This document shows, piece by piece, positions 23,291 through 33,974 of a DNA stretch of 64,000 nt (the stretch's first letter is position 1; every line of letters starts with the position of its first letter). The DNA lies in the NCBI RefSeq assembly GCF_023091745.1, contig NC_068920.1, forward strand, positions 120,307,622 through 120,371,621, in the 5' to 3' direction. The position numbers and the translations under genes are program-made. The notes beneath the pieces were generated by a model. The model had not been told where the DNA came from, did not search any database, and was given only the letters and a program-made list of their open reading frames with translations. The stretch comes from Budorcas taxicolor. Taxonomy: Eukaryota; Chordata; Mammalia; Artiodactyla; Bovidae.

Positions 23291-23682
23291 AGCTCTGCAT
23301 ATGGTAATAAAGATGGCGCACGTATGGCTAAGCCCTCCTGAGCACAGGTGGTCTCAGCAAACAAAACTGAATCAAAACAAACAGAGTTAATGTTTAAAAT
23401 ATTAACCTGATGCCTGTGGGAAGAGAAGTCTGTGAATAACTGGAGGTCTGATGTGTGCCCAGAAGTGGCAGAGCAGTCCTACGGGCTCTGAGATTCCCAC
23501 AACTGATCTCCTGCTGGGTCACCCCATAGCTTGGCCTTGAGTTGCTTCTATCACAGACGTTCAGCCTCCTCCCAGCACTACTGACTGCTCTCAGGAAATC
23601 TGCTCGATCCTGAGATTTCCCCGCAGAGACTGTCACCATGGGCTGCTTTCCTCTGCTTTCTTTAAACTGGAGTTTAGTTGGC
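23291..23682. other. Intergenic sequence, nothing recognised
   Basis: No repeat or gene called. The 131-codon minus-strand frame (23394-23789) runs from unassigned DNA into a SINE and is rejected as a gene. Confidence 0.35.
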
Positions 23683-23882
23683 TTTAGGTGATGCAGTAAA
23701 GAATCCACCTGCCCGTGCAGGAGACTCAAGAGACACAGGTTTGATCCCAGAGTTGGGGAGGTCCTCTGAAGGAGGAAATGGCATCCCACTCCAGTATTCT
23801 TGCCTGGAGAATCCCATGAACAGAGGAGGCTTGTGGGCTACAGTCCGTGGAGTCGCAGTCACACGTGACTGAGCACACACAC
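23683..23882 (+). mobile_element. Bov-tA SINE
   Basis: Head degraded ('ggctttaggtgatgcag'), middle typical ('cactccagtattcttgcctg'), tail shortened and ending in an (AC) run. Confidence 0.85.
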
Positions 23883-24082
23883 ATAGTTGCTTTACAGTGT
23901 TCTGTTAGTTTCTGCTGTATAGCAAAGTCAGTCAGCCACACATCCACATATACCCCCTCTTCCTTGGATTTCCTTCCCCTCTTCCTTAGATTTGCTTCTC
24001 ATTTAGGTCACTACAGAGCACTGAGTAGAGTGCCCTGTGCTATATAGTTGGTTTTTATTAGTTATCTATTTTATACATACTA

Positions 24083-24118
<36 letters not shown>
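24083..24118 (+). repeat. (TA)n microsatellite
   Basis: About 17 TA units lie in the L1 3' UTR just before a Bov-tA copy. A shorter TA-rich piece lies on the other side of the SINE (24315-24330). Confidence 0.9.
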
Positions 24119-24121
<3 letters not shown>

Positions 24122-24311
24122 CTTCCCTGGTGGCTCAGAGGTTAAAGCATCTGCCTAGAATGCAGGAGACCCGGGTTCGATCCCTGGGTTGGGAAGATCC
24201 CCTGGAGAAGGCAATGGCAACCCACTCCAATACTCTTGCCTGGAGAATCCCATGGAGGGAGGAGCCTGGTAGGGGTCGCAAAGAATCGGACATGACTGAG
24301 CGACTTTACTT
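24119..24311 (+). mobile_element. Bov-tA SINE inserted in the (TA)n tract
   Basis: Little-diverged copy: 'gcttccctggtggctcag', 'cccgggttcgatccctgggt', and tail 'gaatcggacatgactgagcg' followed by 'actttactttacttta'. It looks younger than most SINEs here. Confidence 0.9.
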
Positions 24312-24380
24312 TACTTTATATGTATATATATGTCAGTCCCAATCTCCCAATCCATCCCACCCCTTGCCCCCAAACATGCT

Positions 24381-25384
24381 GTGTTTTCAATCTGTTATCA
24401 GCCTTAAATTTCTCCAACAAAGTCGGGATATTCTGGGAACACATACTCTTCCAGCCCCTGAACCCTCTGTTTTTGTGCCCCTTCAGCACCAAACATGATG
24501 TCTCTGAGAGTTATATGATGTCCAGCTTGTTTTGTTTGGGGTGTGGAGGACAGAGGAGAGTGGTTCTGGTTCCACTTGGAGCCTCACTCTTGGGGAATGA
24601 AGGGAAGAAAGAGAGATGATGAGTCATTTGCTGTCTCCCGAATACATCTATCTTTCTCTTCCTTTCCCTGACCTCTTCTTACAAACATATATTCAGTGCT
24701 GAGTGTGCACAAGGCATATTGAATCTGATTGTCACCTGCCCTCAAGGAGAGTCAAGTCTAGTGGGGAGCAAGCAGTGAGTGTGGTCAAGCATGGTAGGGA
24801 TTTATGAGACCTCAGAGATGTATCAGATGGGGGGTCTTCTTGAAGGTGGTCCTCTTTGAGCTGAGTCTAAAGGATTAAATAACAGTTAACAAGAGAGGGT
24901 GAATAATAGGGGAGAGGTTTCTGCTGGTGGGAAGAGCCCTACTCAGACCCATCCCCCTGCTGCCCACTTGTGTTAAGTTGGTCTACGAACCTTTACCTCT
25001 GGTTCCTCATGAGTTACTCATTACACTGCCCTCAGGGTGTGCACAAACTTCTTTCCTCCTGTTAATCTGGCCCAACCCCCAACCCTTGAACCTAAATCCC
25101 TAAATTGGTAGAGAAAAGTTTTTTCCCCATTACTCTAATCCCCAGACCTGTTGAATGGGAAGTTCTGGAACTCTTTGCACTGAATTTGCTCTCTGCTCAA
25201 ATGAACTTTCCTTAAAAACAGTTACCTCTGCAGGGGAGCTGCTCCAGGGATTCTCAACCCCACCCCTGGCACAGGTGGCCAGGGACCCCCAGAAACACAA
25301 CTGTTCGTCCTGAGGTCACAGCAGGGGCAAATTCTGATTTACAGAAGCTGCACCTCCTGGTCTGCCTTTCAGATTTTGGCTTAT
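24381..25384. other. Intergenic sequence with an old repeat trace
   Basis: 24680-24910 has the look of an old mammalian repeat ('gtcacctgccctcaaggaga', 'agtctagtggggagcaag') and is similar in plan to 57480-57760. Its family is not assigned. There is no gene. Confidence 0.35.
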
Positions 25385-25600
25385 TTAGCGAACTCTTAGT
25401 GCTTGCTCTGTGCTAGGCTCTGTTCTAAGTACTTAAAGAGCATTAAGTCTTTTAATCCTCATAACAACCTTGTTGTCTTCATTTTACAGATAAGGATCCT
25501 AAGGGTACAGAGAGGTTAAGCAGTTTGCCCAAGGTTACACAGTGAGTAGCAGCAGAGTGGGAATTCACACCTGGTCAGCCTGGCTGTGCACTCTGTCCTG
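25385..25600 (-). mobile_element. MIR SINE
   Basis: A long MIR match in complement: 'gtgctaggctctgttctaag', 'aatcctcataacaacc', 'attttacagataaggatcc', 'gcccaaggttacacag'. Confidence 0.85.
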
Positions 25601-25938
25601 AGATGAGAACCGTCCTTTCAGTGACCATTCTGTAGCACTAGGGCACTGTTTCTTGACCAGGGTTCCTAGGGCCAGACTGGGTTACAATTTTGAGTTCTGG
25701 CTATGGGGAATCCAGCGGTCCCCACATGCCAGCAGGGCACTGCCTCCTAAGGAAACCAGGCCATGTCCTTACGAGGGAAAACCACAGGGGTTTACCTTCT
25801 GTACTCAATCCCTAGAAGCCACCTGAGCCTCGCCTGGGGCAGGAGGACCTCCTCTCTGACCATGCTCATTCCTGCCACCTCACCTTGGCTCAGCCAGGTA
25901 CCTGTGGAGAGGCCTCCACACTTCCCCATCTGCATAGA

Positions 25939-26165
25939 CCAGTGGTCCTCAACCAAGAGCAATTTTGCCCCCCAAAGGACATGTGGTGATTTCTAGAGAC
26001 ATTTTCCATTGTTGTGACTAGAAGGCTGCTACTGGCACCTAGTGAGTTGAGGCCGAAGATGATGCTAAATGATGTTCTGAAATGTATCGGATGAGGTCTC
26101 ACAACAAAAGGATTACCTGGTCCAAAAAAAAAAAGTCAGTAATGCTGAGGTGGAGAAACTGATCT
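25939..26165. mobile_element. hAT-Charlie-type MITE
   Basis: It starts 'cagtggtcctcaacc' and ends 'ggtggagaaactgatctg', near-complementary termini. The interior has 'caattttgccccccaaagg' and 'gctactggcacctagtgag', as in the mammalian Charlie-related MITEs. Confidence 0.65.
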
Positions 26166-26209
26166 GGGCCCATCTCACAGCCTCCTTAAGGCTGGGGATC
26201 CTACATATA

Positions 26210-26276
26210 CATATACACACACACACACATGCATGCACACACACATATACACATATGTGCACACACACACACACAG
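26210..26276 (+). repeat. (CA)n compound microsatellite
   Basis: Two CA runs are broken by 'tgcatgca' and 'catatgtg'. The low-complexity frames here (for example 26150-26359) are repeat translations. Confidence 0.95.
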
Positions 26277-26449
26277 AGGATCTGATTTCTGTCACAGTGG
26301 TGCTCCAGGGTCCTGGGGGAGGCTGGGAGAACATGCATCTTCAAGCAAGCATCTCTTAGAGCCCACATCAGAACATGAAAGACGGTTTGCACTGCACCTA
26401 CAAGTTCTTGGAAATAAGAATTTTGAGCTACTGACATGTAGCTAACGTG

Positions 26450-26660
26450 ATTTTGTATCAGGCTCTGTATTAAGCAAGCATTTTACATCTTTTATCTTAG
26501 GTAATTTTCATAAGCCAGTCTTAGATGCTATTATTATCCTTATTTCAGAGATTGGGAAACTGAGGCTTAAAGAGATCAAGGAACTTAACCTGTGTGTCAC
26601 GGTCACACAGCAAACAGCTGATGGGGCCAGGTTTCCAGCCGACCCAGGCAGACTGACTGG
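26450..26660 (-). mobile_element. MIR SINE
   Basis: 'gctattattatccttatttc', 'gggaaactgaggcttaaag' and 'ggtcacacagcaaacagc' give a clear minus-oriented MIR. Confidence 0.85.
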
Positions 26661-28830
26661 CACTTGTGTACATAACTCGGCAAAATCAAGATGGCACATT
26701 TCCAGGGAGAGCCCACCTGATACTCACCCTGGGCCTGCCGAAGGTCAGAGGCTTGGTGCCCTCCGCTGGGATGGAGGGATGAGCACCCCTCCCTCCTCTC
26801 TCAGCCGAGAGTATGAGCTGGGCAAAGAGCGGCTTGACGTGCTGTGGTTCTTAAAGACCGAGGAGTGGAGAGAAGGGAGAGGCGGGTTGGTTTTGTATAC
26901 GGACATTAAAGACAAAATCCCCGGGAGAGATGGGTGAAGAAGGCAGGCTTGGAAGCTCTTCTTTATTTACTATAGCAGGGGAAAGAATGGGAGATTTGTT
27001 TCTCAGTCATAAATACTCTCCTTTGATCCCTGTGCATATCAGAGATAAATGAGTCACTTAGGCCTCAGAAATTAATGATTGTTCTAATTATTGCCTTAAA
27101 TGACCTAGCTGCTGTAATTCTCACCACTCCCGGCAAAGTAGCTGTGTCAGGGTTTGACCGGGGTTGGGGAAGAGACTGGTTTGAAGTGGGAGTGATTTCC
27201 TTCAGTGATGGAGCTCAGTCTGCAAAGAGGAAATCGGGCCTCAACATTTAAGGCCAGAGAATAGTTAGGCTCAGACCCTAACTTCTGGGCTTTACCTTCT
27301 GTCTTTGTCTTCAGGGTCTTGTTGAATCCTGACCCCACTGAGCGGGTTGGACCAGAAATGTCTGCAGAGTGCAGGGCCATCGGAAAGCAAGAGGGCATTT
27401 GGTGCAAAGTGAACATGACCTTTCGAAGGCCCCTTCCCAATCAGATTCGAGGAAGAGCTTTGAAGTTTCCTTTGTGTTCATGTTTTCATAGCCCTGATCC
27501 TGCTGTACTGGAATTAGCCTGCAACCCTGCCCATCCCTGGAGATTTATTTCCCAGCTACAAAAATCTACAAAAATACTGCAAGCTCCACCCACCACTCCA
27601 AGCCACTGATCTGCTTTTTCCTCAGGCTAAAATACAAAGGAGAATTCAGAACCCCCACCAGGACACATGCTGTACATGTTTATAATTTCTCTAGAGTCAT
27701 TCCGATGACCCCCTGGAACCAGATCTCAGGGCAGGAGCTTGCAAGATGGGTGTGCTGGGAGGTGGGGCGAACACAGTAAGAAGGGGAAGGGTGAGAGAAC
27801 AGATTGTCCCTGAAGCCGCCAAGCAGTGGCCCAGGGCCTGGGCAGTATCAGCAAGAGCCAGAGAGAATAAAAGCAGGTGGACTGAGCCTTTCTAGTCATA
27901 CTGAATGAACCAACCACTGCATTTTGTGTAGACAAACATCAGTCTCAGGAATCTTTGCTGTTCCGAGCGTCGCAAAAGGGCCTCTGCTGTCATATTGGCC
28001 AAGCCCACCAGAAAGTCAGTATTGTGGTGGGGGTGCGCAGAGGGAGCAGCGAGTGGAGGAAGAAGACTGAAACAGATAGATGGACAGAGGGAAGCTGGGA
28101 ATCCCAAAGCAGCCTTAGATTTTGCTTACCCTATTTGCTTTTCAAAGGAAAACCTCTGAGCAATAGTGCCATCTTGTGGCCATGAGGAGGAATTACAGTC
28201 TCTTCGTCTCCCTCCCTCTTTCCTTCTCTATCTGCCTCTCTCTATTGAGCACATAAATTGATCACATAATGGGAAGTAGTAATAAGTGTAAGGAAGAGAA
28301 ATCAAGTGAGGGAATAGTAAGGCTATTTCAGGTTCTCAGGTAGTAATTGACCAGGCACAACTTTTATAAGCAGCTGACATCGCTCAGAGGCCTGAATGAG
28401 GTGAGGGAGCAGGCTGAGCCATGCAAAGTCCTGAAGCCTCTTGTGGCTCTTCTCAGGGCTGTGGCTCCAGCAGAAGCAGCTGTAGGAGATGACACGGAGG
28501 TGATCAAGGGGTCTGGAGTCCAGGGGCTAAGAATAGATCTCATATGCATCCCTTCTCTGGCCAGTCCTGTCATTGGCATCCAAAGATACCTTTAGAGAAA
28601 TTTACCTGCTCAGGACCCACAGATCGTGTGGGGAGGCCATGCTTTCCATAGTCAGCACAGTCAGGACATTTTCTGGCTCCCATCCTTCCAAATACAGAAG
28701 CTGACTTTTTCCTCCGGATGGAGAAACTTAATTAACATGCAATAAGAAAATTATAATTTCTAGAGTCTCAAAGATTTCCCTAAAACTCCATAAAAATAGA
28801 ACTGACCCCATTTCTTAGGGCTTCATTTCT
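26661..28830. other. Longest repeat-poor intergenic stretch, no gene recognised
   Basis: About 2.2 kb without assignable transposons. I see no splice-supported exon chain. Frames at 27147-27440, 27319-27609, 27955-28185 and 28347-28595 are short, overlap antisense frames and show no domains. 27050-27120 is AT-rich with several TAAT cores ('aattaatgattg', 'ctaattattgcc'). Confidence 0.4.
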
Positions 28831-28846
28831 GCTTTATTTCTTTCTT
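28831..28846 (+). repeat. Left target-site duplication of the intact L1
   Basis: gctttatttctttctt, identical to 36609-36624. It directly abuts the L1 poly(A) tail, which is read here as T. Confidence 0.95.
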
Positions 28847-29082
28847 TTTTTTTTTTTTTCTTCTTTTTTTTTTTTTTTTTAATTTTTTTTTAATTTTAAA
28901 ATCTTTAATTCTTACATGTGTTCCCAAACATGAACCCCCCTCCCACCTCCCTCCCCATAACATCTCTGTGGGTCATCCCCATGCACCAGCCCCAAGCATG
29001 CTGTATCCTGCGTCAGACATAGACTAGCGATTCAATTCTTACATGATAGTATACATGATAGAATGCCATTCTCCCATATCAT

Positions 29083-29101
29083 CCCACCCTCTCCCTCTCC
29101 C
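29083..29101 (-). promoter_or_regulatory. G-quadruplex motif in the L1 3' UTR
   Basis: On the L1 sense strand this reads GGGAGAGGGAGAGGGTGGG: four G-triplets with loops of 3, 3 and 1. A G-rich tract at this place is a known conserved feature of mammalian L1 3' UTRs. Folding is inferred from the pattern. Confidence 0.7.
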
Positions 29102-29177
29102 TCTGAGTCCAAAAGTCCGTTATAGACAGCTGCGTCTTTTTTCCCGTCTTGCATACAGGGTCGTCATTGCCATCTTT

Positions 29178-32100
29178 CTAAATTCCATATATATGTGTTA
29201 GTATACTGTATTGGTGTTTTTCTTTCTGGCTTACTTCACTCTGTATAATCGGCTCCAGTTTCGTCCATCTCATCAGAACTGATTCAAATGAATTCTTTTT
29301 AACGGCTGAGTAATACTCCATTGTGTATATGTACAACAGCTTTCTTATCCATTCATCTGCTGATGGACATCTAGGTTGTTTCCATGTCCTGGCTATTATA
29401 ATCAGCGCTGCGATGAACATTGGGGTACATGTGTCTCTTTCAATTCTGGTTTCCTCGGTGTGTATGCCCAGCAGTGGGATTGCTGGGTCATAAGGGAGTT
29501 CTATTTGCAATTTTTTAAGGAATCTCCACACTGTTCTCCATAGTGGCTGTACTAGTTTGCATTCCCACCAACAGTGTAGGAGGGTTCCCTTTTCTCCACA
29601 CCCTCTCCAGCATTTATTGCTTGCAGATTTTTGGATCGCAGCCATTCTGACTGGTGTGAAGTGGTACCTCATTGTGGTTTTGATTTGCATTTCTCTGATA
29701 ATGAGTGATGTTGAGCATCTTTTCATGTGTTTGTTAGCCATCCGTATGTCTTCTTTGGAGAAATGTCTATTTAGTTCTTTGGCCCATTTTTTGATTGGGT
29801 CGTTTATTTTTCTGGAATTGAGCTGCATAAGTTGCTTGTATATTTTTGAGATTAGTTGTTTGTCAGTTGCTTCATTTGCTATTATTTTCTCCCATTCAGA
29901 AGGCTGTCTTTTCACCTTGCTGATATTTTCCTTTGTTGTGCAGAAGCTTTTAATTTTAATTAGATCCCATTTGTTTATTTTTGCTTTTATTTCCAGAATT
30001 CTGGGAGGTGGATCATAGAGGATCCTGCTGTGATTTATGTCTGAGAGTGTTTTGCCTATGTTCTCCTCTAGGAGTTTTATAGTTTCTGGTCTTACATTTA
30101 GATCTTTAATCCATTTTGAGTTTATTTTTGTGTGTGGTGTTAGAAAGTGATCTAGTTTCATTCTTTTACAAGTGGTTGACCAGTTTTCCCAGCACCACTT
30201 GTTAAAGAGATTGTCTTTACTCCATTGTATATTCTTGCCTCCTTTGTCAAAGATAAGGTGTCCATATGTGTGTGGATTTATCTCTGGGCTTTCTATTTTG
30301 TTCCATTGATCTATATGTCTGTCTTTGTGCCAGTACCATACTGTTTTGATGACTGTGGCTTTGTAGTAGAGCCTGAAGTCAGGCAAGTTGATTCCTCCAG
30401 TTCCATTCTTCTTTCTCAAGATTGCTTTGGCAATTCGAGGTTTTTTGTATTTCCATACAAATCTTGAAATTATTTGTTCTAGTTCTGTGAAAAATATGGC
30501 TGGTAGCTTGATAGGGATTGCATTGAATTTGTAAATTGCTTTGGGTAGTATACTCATTTTCACTATATTGATTCTTCCGATCCATGAACATGGTATATTT
30601 CTCCATCTATTAGTGTCCTCTTTGATTTCTTTCATCAGTCTTTTATAGTTTTCTATATATAGGTCTTTAGTTTCTTTGGGTAGATATATTCCTAAGTATT
30701 TTATTCTTTTCGTTGCAATGGTGAATGGAATTGTTTCCTTAATTGCTTTTTCTACTTTCTCATTATTGGTGTATAGGAATGCAAGGGATTTCTGTGTGTT
30801 GATTTTATATCCTGCAACTTTACTATATTCATTGATGAGCTCTAGTAATTTTCTGGTGGAGTCTTTAGGGTTTTCTATGTAGAGGATCATGTCATCTGCA
30901 AACAGTGAGAGTTTTACTTCTTCTTTTCCAATTTGGATTCCTTTTATTTCTTTTTCTGCTCTGATTGCTGTGGCCAGAACTTCCAGAACTATGTTGAATA
31001 GTAGCGGTGAAAGTGGACACCCTTGTCTTGTTCCTGACTTTAGGGGAAATGCTTTCAATTTTTCACCATTGAGGATAATGTTTGCTGTGGGTTTGTCATA
31101 TATAGCTTTTATTATGTTGAGGTATGTTCCTTCTATTCCTGCTTTCTGGAGAGTTTTTATCATAAATGGATGTTGAATTTTGTCAAAGGCCTTCTCTGCA
31201 TCTATTGAGATAATCATATGGTTTTTATTTTTCAATTTGTTAATGTGGTGAATTACATTGATTGATTTGCGGATATTGAAGAATCCTTGCATCCCTGGGA
31301 TAAAGCCCACTTGGTCATGGTGTATGATCTTTTTAATGTGTTGTTGGATTCTGATTGCTAGAATTTTGTTGAGGATTTTTGCATCTATGTTCATCAGTGA
31401 TATTGGCCTGTAGTTTTCTTTTTTTGTGACATCTTTGTCAGGTTTTGGTATTAGAGTGATGGTGGCCTCATAGAATGAGTTTGGAAGTTTACCTTCCTCT
31501 GCAATTTTCTGGAAGAGTTTGAGTAGGATAGGTGTTAGCTCTTCTCGAAATTTTTGGTAGAATTCAGCTGTGAAGCCGTCTGGACCTGGGCTTTTGTTTG
31601 CTGGAAGATTTCTGATTACAGTTTCAATTTCCGTGCTTGTGATGGGTCTGCTAAGATTTTCTATTTCTTCCTGGTTCAGTTTTGGAAAATTGTACTTTTC
31701 TAAGAATTTGTCCATTTCTTCCACGTTGTCCATTTTATTGGCATACAACTGCTGATAGTAGTCTCTTATGATCCTTTGTATTTCTGTGTTGTCTGTTGTG
31801 ATCTCTCCATTTTCATTTCTAATTTTATTGATTTGATTTTTCTCTCTTTGCTTCTTGATGAGTCTTGCTAATGGTTTGTCAATTTTATTTATCCTTTCAA
31901 AGAACCAGCTTTTGGCTTTGTTGATTTTTGCTATGGTCTCTTTTGTTTCTTTTGCATTTATTTCTGCCCTAATTTTTAAGATTTCTTTCCTTCTACTAAC
32001 TCTGGGGTTCTCCAATTCTTCCTTTTCTAGTTGCTTTAGTTGTAGAGTTAGGTTATTTATTTGACTTTTTTCTTGTTTCTTGAGGTATGCCTGTATTGCT

Positions 32101-32996
32101 ATGAACTTTCCTCTTAGCACTGCTTTTATAGTGTCCCACAGGTTTTGGGTTGTTGTGTTTTCATTTTCATTAGTTTCTATGCATATTTTGATTTCTTTTT
32201 TGATTTCTTCTGTGATTTGTTGGTTATTCAGAAGTGTGTTGTTCAACCTCCATATGTTGGAATTTTTAGTAGGTTTTCTCCTGTAATTGAGATCTAATCT
32301 TAATGCATTATGGTCAGAAAAGATGCTTGGAATGATTTCGATTTTTTTGAATTTATCAAGTTTAGATTTATGGCCCAGGATGTGATCTATCCTGGAGAAG
32401 GTTCCATGAGCACTTGAGAAAAAGGTGAAATTCATTGTTTTGGGGTGAAATGTCCTATAGATATCAATTAGGTCTAATTGATCTAATGTATCATTTAAAG
32501 TTTGCGTTTCTTTGTTAATTTTCTGTTTAGTTGATCTGTCCATAGGTGTGAGTGGGGTATTAAAGTCTCCCACTATTATTGTGTTATTGTTGATTTCCCC
32601 TTTCATACTTGTTAGCATTTGTCTTACATATTGCGGTGCTCCTATGTTGGGTGCATATATATTTATAATTGTTATATCTTCTTCTTGGATTGATCCTTTG
32701 ATCATTATGTAGTGGCCTTCTTTGTCTCTTTTCACAGCCTTTGTTTTAAAGTCTATTTTATCGGATATGAGTATTGCCACTCCTGCTTTCTTTTGGTCTC
32801 TATTTGCGTGGTATATCTTTTTCCAGCCCTTCACTTTCAGTCTGTATGTGTCCCTTGTTTTGAAGTGGGTCTCTTGTAAGCAGCATATAGAGGGGTCTTG
32901 TTTTTGTATCCATTCGGCCAGTCTTTGCCTTTTGGTTGGGGCATTCAACCCATTTACGTTTAAGGTAATTATTGATAAGTATGATCCTGTTATCAT
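29178..32996 (-). CDS. ORF2: L1 ORF2p: endonuclease and reverse transcriptase
   Basis: An uninterrupted 1,272-codon frame, close to the 1,275 aa of human ORF2p. Residues 1-240 form the APE-type endonuclease. N13, E42, D144/N146 (VGDFNT), D204 (RIDHIL) and S227-D228-H229 all stand where the family needs them, one position below human numbering. The reverse transcriptase core (about 450-780) has motif A with D599 (SIDAEKAFD), 'SGTRQGCPLSPLLFN', and the catalytic FADD at 699-702. A cysteine-rich CX3CX7HX4C motif (CWRGC...H...C) lies near residue 1,140. The protein nicks target DNA and reverse-transcribes L1 RNA on it. Its ATG follows ORF1 after a 50-bp spacer, so translation probably depends on reinitiation on the bicistronic RNA. 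No missing catalytic residue was found. Confidence 0.97.
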   Translation of the reverse strand: MITGSYLSIITLNVNGLNAPTKRQRLAEWIQKQDPSICCLQETHFKTRDTYRLKVKGWKKIYHANRDQKKAGVAILISDKIDFKTKAVKRDKEGHYIMIKGSIQEEDITIINIYAPNIGAPQYVRQMLTSMKGEINNNTIIVGDFNTPLTPMDRSTKQKINKETQTLNDTLDQLDLIDIYRTFHPKTMNFTFFSSAHGTFSRIDHILGHKSKLDKFKKIEIIPSIFSDHNALRLDLNYRRKPTKNSNIWRLNNTLLNNQQITEEIKKEIKICIETNENENTTTQNLWDTIKAVLRGKFIAIQAYLKKQEKSQINNLTLQLKQLEKEELENPRVSRRKEILKIRAEINAKETKETIAKINKAKSWFFERINKIDKPLARLIKKQREKNQINKIRNENGEITTDNTEIQRIIRDYYQQLYANKMDNVEEMDKFLEKYNFPKLNQEEIENLSRPITSTEIETVIRNLPANKSPGPDGFTAEFYQKFREELTPILLKLFQKIAEEGKLPNSFYEATITLIPKPDKDVTKKENYRPISLMNIDAKILNKILAIRIQQHIKKIIHHDQVGFIPGMQGFFNIRKSINVIHHINKLKNKNHMIISIDAEKAFDKIQHPFMIKTLQKAGIEGTYLNIIKAIYDKPTANIILNGEKLKAFPLKSGTRQGCPLSPLLFNIVLEVLATAIRAEKEIKGIQIGKEEVKLSLFADDMILYIENPKDSTRKLLELINEYSKVAGYKINTQKSLAFLYTNNEKVEKAIKETIPFTIATKRIKYLGIYLPKETKDLYIENYKRLMKEIKEDTNRWRNIPCSWIGRINIVKMSILPKAIYKFNAIPIKLPAIFFTELEQIISRFVWKYKKPRIAKAILRKKNGTGGINLPDFRLYYKATVIKTVWYWHKDRHIDQWNKIESPEINPHTYGHLIFDKGGKNIQWSKDNLFNKWCWENWSTTCKRMKLDHFLTPHTKINSKWIKDLNVRPETIKLLEENIGKTLSDINHSRILYDPPPRILEIKAKINKWDLIKIKSFCTTKENISKVKRQPSEWEKIIANEATDKQLISKIYKQLMQLNSRKINDPIKKWAKELNRHFSKEDIRMANKHMKRCSTSLIIREMQIKTTMRYHFTPVRMAAIQKSASNKCWRGCGEKGTLLHCWWECKLVQPLWRTVWRFLKKLQIELPYDPAIPLLGIHTEETRIERDTCTPMFIAALIIIARTWKQPRCPSADEWIRKLLYIYTMEYYSAVKKNSFESVLMRWTKLEPIIQSEVSQKEKHQYSILTHIYGI

Positions 32997-33047
32997 TTAC
33001 TTTATTGTTTTGGGTTCGTGTTTATACACCCTTTTCGTGTTTCCTGT

Positions 33048-33974
33048 CTAGAGAATATCCTTTAGAATTTGTTGGAGAGCTGGTTTGGTGGTGCTGAATT
33101 CTCTCAGCTTTTGCTTGTCTGTAAAGCTTTTGATTTCTCCTTCGTATTTGAATGAGATCCTTGCTGGGTACAGTAATCTGGGATGTAGGTTATTGTCTTT
33201 CATCACTTTAAGTATGTCTTGCCATTCCCTCCTGGCCTGAAGAGTTTCTATTGAAAGATCAGCTGTTATCCTTATGGGAATCCCCTTGTGTGTTATTTGT
33301 TGTTTTTCCCTTGCTGCTTTTAATATTTGTTCTTTGTGTTTGATCTTTGTTAATTTGATTAATATGTGTCTTGGGGTGTTTCGCCTTGGGTTTATCCTAT
33401 TTGGAACTCTCTGTGTTTCTTGGACTTGGGTGATTATTTCCTTCCCCATTTTAGGGAAGTTTTCAACTATTATCTCCTCAAGGATTTTCTCATGATCTTT
33501 CTTTCTGTCTTCTTCTTCTGGGACTCCTATAATTCGAATGTTGGAGCGTTTCATATTGTCCTGGAGGTCTCTGAGATTGTCCTCGTTTCTTTTAATTCGT
33601 TTTTCTTGTTTCCTCTCTGATTCATTTATTTCTACCATTCTATCTTCTATTTCACTAATCCTATCTTCTGCCTCCGTTATTCTACTATTTGTTGCCTCCA
33701 GAGTGTTTCTGATCTCATTTATTGCGTTATTCATTATATTTTGACTCTTTTTTATTTCTTCTAGGTCCTTGTTAAACCTTTCTTGCATCTTCTCAATCCT
33801 TGTCTCTAGACTATTTATCTGTGATTCTATTTTGATTTCAAGATTTTGGATCATTTTCACTATCAATATTCGGAATTCCTTCTCAGGTAGATTCCCTACT
33901 TCTTCCTCTTTTGTTTGGTTTGGTGGGCAACTCTCCTGTTCCTTTACCTGCTGAGTATTCCTCTGTCTCTTCAT
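33048..33974 (-). CDS. ORF1: L1 ORF1p RNA-binding chaperone
   Basis: An uninterrupted 308-codon frame, a little shorter than human ORF1p (338 aa). Residues 1-35 are a charged N-terminus. About 40-140 is a heptad-rich coiled coil (INSLETRIEKMQERF, then 'ITEAEDRISEIEDRM') that drives trimer formation. About 143-240 is the RRM, opening with NIRIIGVPEEE. About 240-308 is the C-terminal domain (QARREWQDILKVMKDN, 'YPARISFKYEGEIKSF'). ORF1p coats L1 RNA in the cytoplasm and acts as a nucleic acid chaperone during integration. It is the first cistron of the L1 RNA. The ATG at 33974 matches the start context 'MKRQRN' seen also in the older L1 at 44324. Confidence 0.95.
   Translation of the reverse strand: MKRQRNTQQVKEQESCPPNQTKEEEVGNLPEKEFRILIVKMIQNLEIKIESQINSLETRIEKMQERFNKDLEEIKKSQNIMNNAINEIRNTLEATNSRITEAEDRISEIEDRMVEINESERKQEKRIKRNEDNLRDLQDNMKRSNIRIIGVPEEEDRKKDHEKILEEIIVENFPKMGKEIITQVQETQRVPNRINPRRNTPRHILIKLTKIKHKEQILKAAREKQQITHKGIPIRITADLSIETLQARREWQDILKVMKDNNLHPRLLYPARISFKYEGEIKSFTDKQKLREFSTTKPALQQILKDIL

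Larger units (their letters stand above)
23885..24380 (+). mobile_element. Artiodactyl L1 3' UTR fragment, split by a SINE
   Basis: 'tgctgtatagcaaagtcagtc', 'gagtagagtgccctgtgctata' and 'attagttatctattttatac' are typical of the L1 3' end in sense orientation. After the (TA)n run and a Bov-tA copy, the same element resumes with 'gtcagtcccaatctcccaatcc' at 24330. Confidence 0.7.

Noticed and set aside
24119..24190. tRNA-like gene
   Set aside because: The tRNA resemblance is the head of a Bov-tA SINE; the anticodon arm and 3' half are not those of a functional tRNA. The same applies to all other SINE heads.
26150..26445. His/Thr- and Val/Cys-rich frames
   Set aside because: Translations of a (CA)n microsatellite.
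29557..33954. Many plus-strand frames of 60-153 codons opposite L1 ORF2 and ORF1
   Set aside because: They are antisense shadows of the intact L1 ORFs, change frame constantly and have no domain of their own.
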